DNA from: Chromobotia macracanthus
Taxonomy: Eukaryota; Chordata; Actinopteri; Cypriniformes; Botiidae
NCBI GenBank assembly: GCA_036877525.1
Contig: JAZGTH010000002.1
Coordinates: 3,642,001 to 3,706,000, forward strand
DNA length: 64,000 nt
Direction of reading: 5' to 3'
The notes beneath the pieces were generated by a model that saw only the letters and a list, made by a program, of their open reading frames with translations, was not told the origin of the DNA and made no database searches. Below, piece after piece: positions 57,670 through 64,000 of the stretch. The first letter of the stretch is position 1; every line of letters begins with the position of its first letter. The position numbers and the translations under genes were made by a program.

Positions 57670-60600
57670 TTAATTGGTGGGGGCAGTACCCTTTGTCACG
57701 CAGGGGGAGGAGCCTGTCCTGTAGTTGTTCAGACTTGCCTTACAGGAGTGCAATACTGCCTTAAACAACAGGGGAAGCTGCTCCAAGGGAATATTTACCA
57801 GCTTCCCTGAAATAAGAGGGCAGAAAGAGTGAGACCTTGACTGCTTAATATCGCATGGTACCTTAATGCATACTGTTACTGCATAATGAATTTAAAAAAG
57901 TAATAATCATAATATTCATTAAAAAACCTTCTTTAACTCACCTGCAATACAGCGGATTTCTGGCAGACACATCATAATCTCAGGAAAGCGTTTGGGCTGG
58001 TGAGGGTACTTGTACTCAGTGTAATCCTGACAAATGTACCAGTAACGCTTGTTCAGCTGCTCCAACTGGGTCAAGTTTGTCAGGCCGTGGATATCTAGAC
58101 AAGCAAAAGAGGAACATAAGCTGATCACAACACAAGATAATTTTCACAAATTTTACCTCAAAATCTTGTTGAGATCTATAGCTACTACATATTGTGTAGT
58201 AGTGGAATATTCAATTTTTGAATATTCCACTTCCGGCCTTATACAATGTTTAATAATACAATGTTTATTTTTGAGCTGAACTGCATCTCTCCTAACAAGC
58301 TCACAGCGTTTTGTCTGACAGGTTTTTTGTCAGAAAGCAGGGTTGTCATTCATTTACAACGCCCTGTATGCTGTTTGTGTTTATTGCTCATAGACCACAC
58401 TCACTGGCACATTTTCATTTTATGTGGCCGGGAGACAGGCATGTCTGGCAGGAGAAGAGCTGCTGCAGCTGCTGGGAGAGCAGTGCTGACAGACAGCGGT
58501 GGAATGTGTGAAAAAAGCAGTGACTTTGGCTACATTCTTCTGCATCGCTTCTTTTTTTCCTCTTTTTGTGCTCTGCTGGGGTAGCTGCCTTTATTGATCA
58601 TTTCCTTGTAACTTTTACTTCAAAAAGCTGCTCATGCGTGTACACTAGTAATAAAATGGTCCACTGGGGGTCCGCATTTGTGCAGATGTAATGACAATGT
58701 AATTTATGATCCCATTTTAGTGAATGGAGTTTTGTAAAGACATAATTAGTGCTTGGTATAATTGCCTACCTAATGGTAAAGTCCGCCTTTAATCTGAAAT
58801 TTGTCTCAACCATAACATTACACTTTTTCTGTCATTTGGTTACTTTTATTGTCACATCACTCTAGATCCTCTCAGTGAAATCTCATTGGACAACTCCTCC
58901 ATCCCCATTAGCAGTATATTACACATCTAACTACTGATTGGTTGAGATCTGGTCATTTAGTGCAGCATTTGCCTTTTAGTAGAAACAGAAAATGGATTTA
59001 ATTCTGGATACTTTTTGCATAAATCCTAGTTAGGACTGCAAATGTTGTACTATTGTTTGACAAGCACTTTGGCAAACTATATATTTTGTTCTGTCTTACT
59101 GCAATACTGCTCTACATTGAAGATCATTTGTTAAAATATCTTTGTTGGCTAGTTTGTGTTGTCTGACAGCATCACAGGGCCTGTATTTATTGTTTTATAA
59201 AGGGCTGTTATTATATTCTACACTGTGGCTATTGGAGACACAGACTTGAAATTACAGCATAACCAACTGAGATTGTAAGGTGCTGTCTAACAGTTATTAT
59301 TCACAAATATATATATTAAAAAAAACGTTCTACTTCTTCTACCTTTCCCAAATAAAAAATACACTCACAATACTATTTATACACTCATTATACTATGGTA
59401 TGTCAACTAAGAACCACAGGTAATGATCTTTGTGTGGCTATTTGCATGCTTAAACATGCAATAAATTGAGCATTTTGATGCATTTAGACATGTTGAGGAT
59501 AAAACATAAACGATCAATCAATAACCAGCCAAGCTGGTAGAAGCATTAACAGAATTTGATTAATATAACATATTATTCTTATTGTAATGGAAATACCATG
59601 ACTGAAGTCTAGCCTGTGGTTGAGTGCTGGTTTACCTTGGTTAAGGAAGTTAATGGTCTTCATGCAGGCATACTCCTCATTGCTGACCTTCAGCTGATGG
59701 AACTTGCGAAACAGATAGATCAGCTTCTCCATCACCTCCATCCCATCCTCACTGAAACTGCACAAACACACAGCATTCATCAGTCAGCTACAGCTACCCC
59801 CTGAGGGACATGGCTCTCTTAGTCATGACAATCAGCCTAAGAGGAAAGACTGTCTTAAGAGTGGATTAGAACCCACATCACCAATTTAAGCACAACAACT
59901 TAGTATCTATTGTGGATCAACAATAATCCAAACTGAATCAGATTTTGTAATATAGGGGCCACTTTCTCTTTATGTCATGGCCTTTCAAAACAGCATGCTT
60001 GATTTACACTTGGCATGAAAATACAATTATTTATGAATTATAAAGTATATTATATAAAGTATATTATATGAAGTATATTATATGAAGTATAACAGAGAGC
60101 TCTATTAAAAAATATATTGATGTACATTAGTGCTTAAATGCTGTGACACTTGACAATAGAAGTTGTTAAATTTAAATGTTAATGCACAGATTTAAGTTTG
60201 TGTTTCATAAATCTGAAATATGATATATTCAATTATATTATAAAATCTGTTGACAAAAGTATGAATATGCCAGGGTTAGGTGATTACGCATTTGGCTGCA
60301 TGCTTAAATCTTTTTTTCTTTTTAAATTCTTAAAAAGAAAATGACCCACGGGGCTTAATAAATTGTGGTCTATCTTTTTCGCACCTTTTTCATTTAGATG
60401 CTGGACTAGTGAGATCATAAGAAAATGGGTGAGTGGGAGATTACATGACCTCTGTGATAATGTTTTAGAGATGAAAAGAAGCAAATCTGAAGTATCTCTG
60501 TGCTAAATTACTTCATATATCCAGCGCATTAGGTCAGGCATACCCAGGTCAATCATGTCGAAACACAACCAGTGCTAGCCCCATTTTAATTATGCATTAA

Positions 60601-63600
60601 AAATGTTTTTATAAATTCACACCAATTAAAACAATGAAATACAAATGTACAAAAACCTAAAATACAGAGACACACCATAGAAGCCACAAAAATCTCCTCT
60701 AAAGCCCCTAAAATCTCTCAAATTCTCTAAGGAGATATAGAACAAGGAGAAACAAAAAGACAAACATAACTCTCCAGCTGTCTCTGTGTGAGCTTTACTT
60801 TTCTCCCACACACAAACACACCTGGCAGAACCTAATGTGTTCTCCACCTTGATTCTGAGGGTGAGGGTACTTGAAGCATGGAGAACAATCTCACTGCCAT
60901 GATTTAAACCTGTACATACAAAGCAGGAAAAGAATATTTTTGGGTCCGGGCAACCCAACTTTGTTTCCCCCTCGAGACCTACTAAGCACACTAAAGTCTA
61001 GGACAGATGGATTATTATGAGTGATGTTTGATTTGTGACTGAATCATATATATATCCTATATTTGACTGAACCACCTATATTTTTTTAGCCAATTTACAG
61101 TCTAGACTAGACTAGATGGAGAAAGTATAAAGCAGGAACATTTACAATGGGTAACATCGGCATGTAATGCACTCTACATAACCTTTTGTAAAACAAAGTA
61201 AAAAACAACTGTATTTAAATGTGATTGGATGATTAGGCTGCATGATAAGAGTCACCAAGCAGAATTCGAAAAATAATGACCTATGATAAAAAATGACCAT
61301 TATATGATGAATAATGTTTTTAAACAGGTTTCCCAAAGTCACTACCATTGAATATTTCACCTTTGTGAAAGTAATCTGAGGCTGTGTCATAATAAAAACT
61401 GTGTATCATCTATATTAATAAACATACAAAATTACTAGCTTAGTCCTAGTCCTGAACCACAATAGATACTGACTGACTGAAAAAATATCTCAACCACAAG
61501 TGTCACCACACAAAGGTTCAAAGAAAGCACACAATTCCTCACCTCTGCAGCTCGTCATCTGAGGGAGTGTATTTATCCGTCACATTGGCAAGGTCGCCCA
61601 GAACCTGTGCACTGTACACCGTCAGGCAGGCCAACAGAATGAGCTCCTGCCAAGTGGAGCTCAGGAGCCGTGTGTAGTCGTCAATGGACAGCTCACAGAA
61701 GAATGGAAGCTTCTTGATCCAGGAGATCTGTCTGAAGAGAAGTTCATCTGCCAGTCTACACAACAGGGCAAAGAGCTCCACCTGAGTGACCCGATATCTG
61801 TGCAGGAGACAACCAGAGGATTAAATCAGAGGATTAAACCAGAGGCCCAAATCACTATAATATTTTCTTGAAATGGCTCAGCCATTTCTGAATGACTAAT
61901 GGCCTGTGCGAGTGTTCTTTACCCATCCTCGATCAGCATGGGTGTGCCAAGTGGGGCCAGTTCCTCTGCTGCCACCAGCTGGCTTATGAGGGTATAGCTC
62001 TGGGGGTACAGACTGCGTGGCTTTGTGGCATATCCAAACAGATGGGGTAGGAATTGGTAGTGCTGGGCCATGGTGTTGCCAATGTACTGTTCCCTTAAAG
62101 CAGCAGTATAGCCATTTAGCTCCACAGAACGACTGTTGAGAGAGATGAGTAGAGGAAAATAGAAAGTAAAAGTAAATATTAGTATTTTACCAGTATTTTG
62201 CCTTTTAATATGTATATTAAAGCCTAAATTTTACCCAGTGTCATTCTCCCTACTACATTGCATTAGGTTTATGACTAACTGGCTAAACTATGTCCCAATA
62301 TTCTTATAACAGTATTATCATGGTATCTGTTTAAATTTAAAATAAGTAAATATCAGTTAAATTTATCTTTATTTTTGTTTGTATTTTCTCTTTTTTGGCC
62401 AATGAATCTCAATATACAAGTGTAGAGAGACAGAATTCCATATTCCTGGTTATTTTAGCTCTGGAGTAAGCAAAACTCACTTGGATGAAAGTGTGGATAC
62501 AGGAGAGGGCTGGTTCCCATCTGAGACACCATTGCCAGGGGAACTGTGGTCACTGTCGCCGTTTCCCCAGGTATGTTCAGGCATGTTGGCTTCATCCTTA
62601 AACTCCTGTCCCGACATAATCCGCTCTATCTCTTCATCAGAAATCTGCACAGGGAGTAAAAAGAGGAGATTATTTCCTTGAGACTATTTCTTTGTTTAAT
62701 TTACCAAACTTAAATTTACCACAAAAGCTGTGGAGACTAGTGTGATAATGTGTCAAATAAGCCCATCTGGAGTCAGTTTGTGGGAGAGGCAGTTGGAGAA
62801 ATACATTATCTGATTGCACCCAAAGCTCCATGAGACTTATTTTTGCTTTTAGTACAAATATGACAAAGGGACAAATTTAAGTCAAGGCCATGCACATAAA
62901 TTCCCTTTTTAATTCAATTGATGAGTTTAAGCCATCTTTAAAAAGAGTTTCAAGCCCTGAAAAGGGTTTATTGTGTGTGATACAACCAACTGTTGTGTTT
63001 TCCAGAGGCAATTAGATCAAATTAATAAAACGTCTGCCTCTGGTTCTCATACACAGGCTGAGATCAGGTGCACACAAGAACCCTACATTGAAAACAAATT
63101 CTTGTAATGCTGCCGTTAACATCCATGATTTCACAAATTTAGAAAAGCTGCCTAACACAATAATTTGATGAGGTCAGCTGACAAAGAATATGAACAATGA
63201 CAAGGCAATCCATTCATTGCAATGTTGGTCTTGAAAACACAGATGTGCCAGTGAAATTAACATTTAAATTATGGTAAGGCCATAAGGTGTTCTCGGCATG
63301 TCAGGCTATTTATCCCAAAACTCAACTGCCCTCATCTTTATTGGCACCAAAACTAATCAGCTCTATTTCCCTGCTTTTATGCCTGGAGAGAGCAGGAACA
63401 CAACACTAACACTACATTGACCTTAACAGAAAATGGACCCAAGAAATTATAGACAAGAAACTCATTGAAAGGCTGTGAAAGGACGAAGTAATTACTTTAT
63501 GACTTTAAAAGGTGTTAATGAAGAGGAAAAAGAAGAGTGAAGAATAAAACAAAGGCATGGAACAGAACGATCAGGGCAGGTGATCTCATCAGACAGAAGA

Positions 63601-63725
63601 ATTAGATGTTGTTTTGACAGAAGAGTAGCAATAAAGTGTTTAAAGTGAATAAGGGGGAATTATGGGTACCTGTACAGGACCAATGCTTTTATTCCTTCCT
63701 CCTGGCATGCCATCCTCTCTGATTG
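57670..63725 (-). CDS. nr6a1: Nuclear receptor subfamily 6 group A member 1 (GCNF), 3' part; gene continues beyond 64000
   Basis: Orphan nuclear receptor, a DR0-binding repressor in germ cells and embryos (known for the family). Exons in transcript order: 63725-63670, 62644-62481, 62132-61923, 61797-61543, 59757-59636, 58094-57942, 57806-57670. Phases agree at every junction. It encodes about 365 residues: hinge IREDGMPGGRNKSIGPVQ and ISDEEIERIMSGQEF, a Ser-rich linker, NGYTAALREQY, then the ligand-binding domain with LADELLFRQISWIKKLPFF, LSSTWQELILLACLTVY, EEYACMKTINFLNQD, LEQLNKRYWYICQDYTEYKY and the last helices QLPLLFKAVLHSCK. The C-terminal tail (ASLNNYRTGSSPCVTKGTAPTN) is longer than the mammalian ending I recall. 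The zinc-finger exons and start codon lie right of the window. Mammalian Nr6a1 is a known let-7 and miR-196 target, and sites are present here. Confidence 0.95.
58095..59635. other. nr6a1: nr6a1 intron, no feature recognised
   Basis: The plus-strand open frame at 58246-58584 has no splice context or known motif and is not taken as a gene. No repeat family is recognised. Confidence 0.5.
59758..61542. other. nr6a1: nr6a1 intron, no feature recognised
   Basis: Short direct repeats of 'aagtatattatatg' occur near 60050-60090. The rest is ordinary intron. Confidence 0.5.
62645..63669. other. nr6a1: nr6a1 intron, no feature recognised
   Basis: Unique-looking sequence. The mir-181 cluster that lies in an NR6A1 intron in mammals was looked for and not seen in this window. 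Confidence 0.5.
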
Positions 63726-64000
63726 CTAAAGGACAAAGTAAACAATGAACTCGATTTCAAAAGAATCTTATCTTCAAAATTAGAAATTACATTACACAAA
63801 ATAAATGAAATAAAATTTTTAGTTTAGACAAAAAAATTACTTTGATGTAATTGAGTTTTCCCAAAGATCCTAAACTAAATCTCTTCAGTACGGAAACCCT
63901 ATGCAAAGTTCTGCCCTAACCATGTGCACTTGTGCATAGGTGGAATGGCCACCAGAGGGCAGAAGTGATTACTTTACAGTATTTTCAACCATCTGCACTT

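Noticed and set aside
58246..58584. 112-codon plus-strand open frame in an nr6a1 intron
   Set aside because: No splice sites, motif or conservation signal; likely chance.
57670..64000. mir-181 cluster expected near NR6A1
   Set aside because: Looked for the aacattca core of miR-181 in this part and found none; it may lie in an intron right of the window.

Overview
This window is nuclear DNA from a ray-finned fish, most likely a teleost. Evidence: compact genes with GT-AG introns, AT-rich spacers, and fish-type repeats (Tc1 transposon with long terminal repeats, L2 and L1 LINE fragments, a DIRS-type fragment, LTR elements, a tRNA-derived SINE). The host proteins match vertebrate families. Most lines below were assembled exon by exon from splice sites and reading phase.

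Layout, left to right. 0-6 kb: spacer with an L1-clade LINE remnant, a piece of an L2 LINE, a minisatellite block and two exon-like stretches of unknown identity. 6.6-10.2 kb, minus strand: fgf17, with four coding exons seen and the first exon not located. 10-32 kb: long spacer with a perfect 48-bp palindrome, a solo LTR with a 5-bp target duplication, a DIRS-like RNase H fragment, a SINE and two related MITEs. 32.3-42.4 kb, plus strand: a complete 25-exon adhesion GPCR, best called adgrd2. Its ectodomain looks like a C-type lectin fold whose two halves are separated by a pentraxin domain encoded in one symmetric phase-1 exon. 44.5-50.1 kb, minus strand: the decayed remains of nr5a1 (SF-1/FTZ-F1 type nuclear receptor). 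Four recognisable coding exons carry frameshifts, stop codons and broken splice sites, and an LTR element sits where middle exons should be. 50.2-53.8 kb: an L2 LINE fragment and a defective Tc1 element. 55.2-64 kb, minus strand: the 3' part of nr6a1 (GCNF), from the hinge through the whole ligand-binding domain plus a 3'UTR with let-7 and miR-196 seed matches. Its DNA-binding exons lie beyond the window.

The order adgrd2 (+), nr5a1 (-), nr6a1 (-) is the order and orientation known on human 9q33.3 (ADGRD2, NR5A1, NR6A1). This supports both the naming of the GPCR and the reading of the middle locus as a dead nr5a1 copy. A working nr5a1 co-orthologue would be expected elsewhere in the genome, but that is inference. 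fgf17 maps to a different chromosome in human (8p21), so its linkage here is a fish arrangement. No bacterial-type operons, CRISPR arrays or tRNA/rRNA genes were seen.
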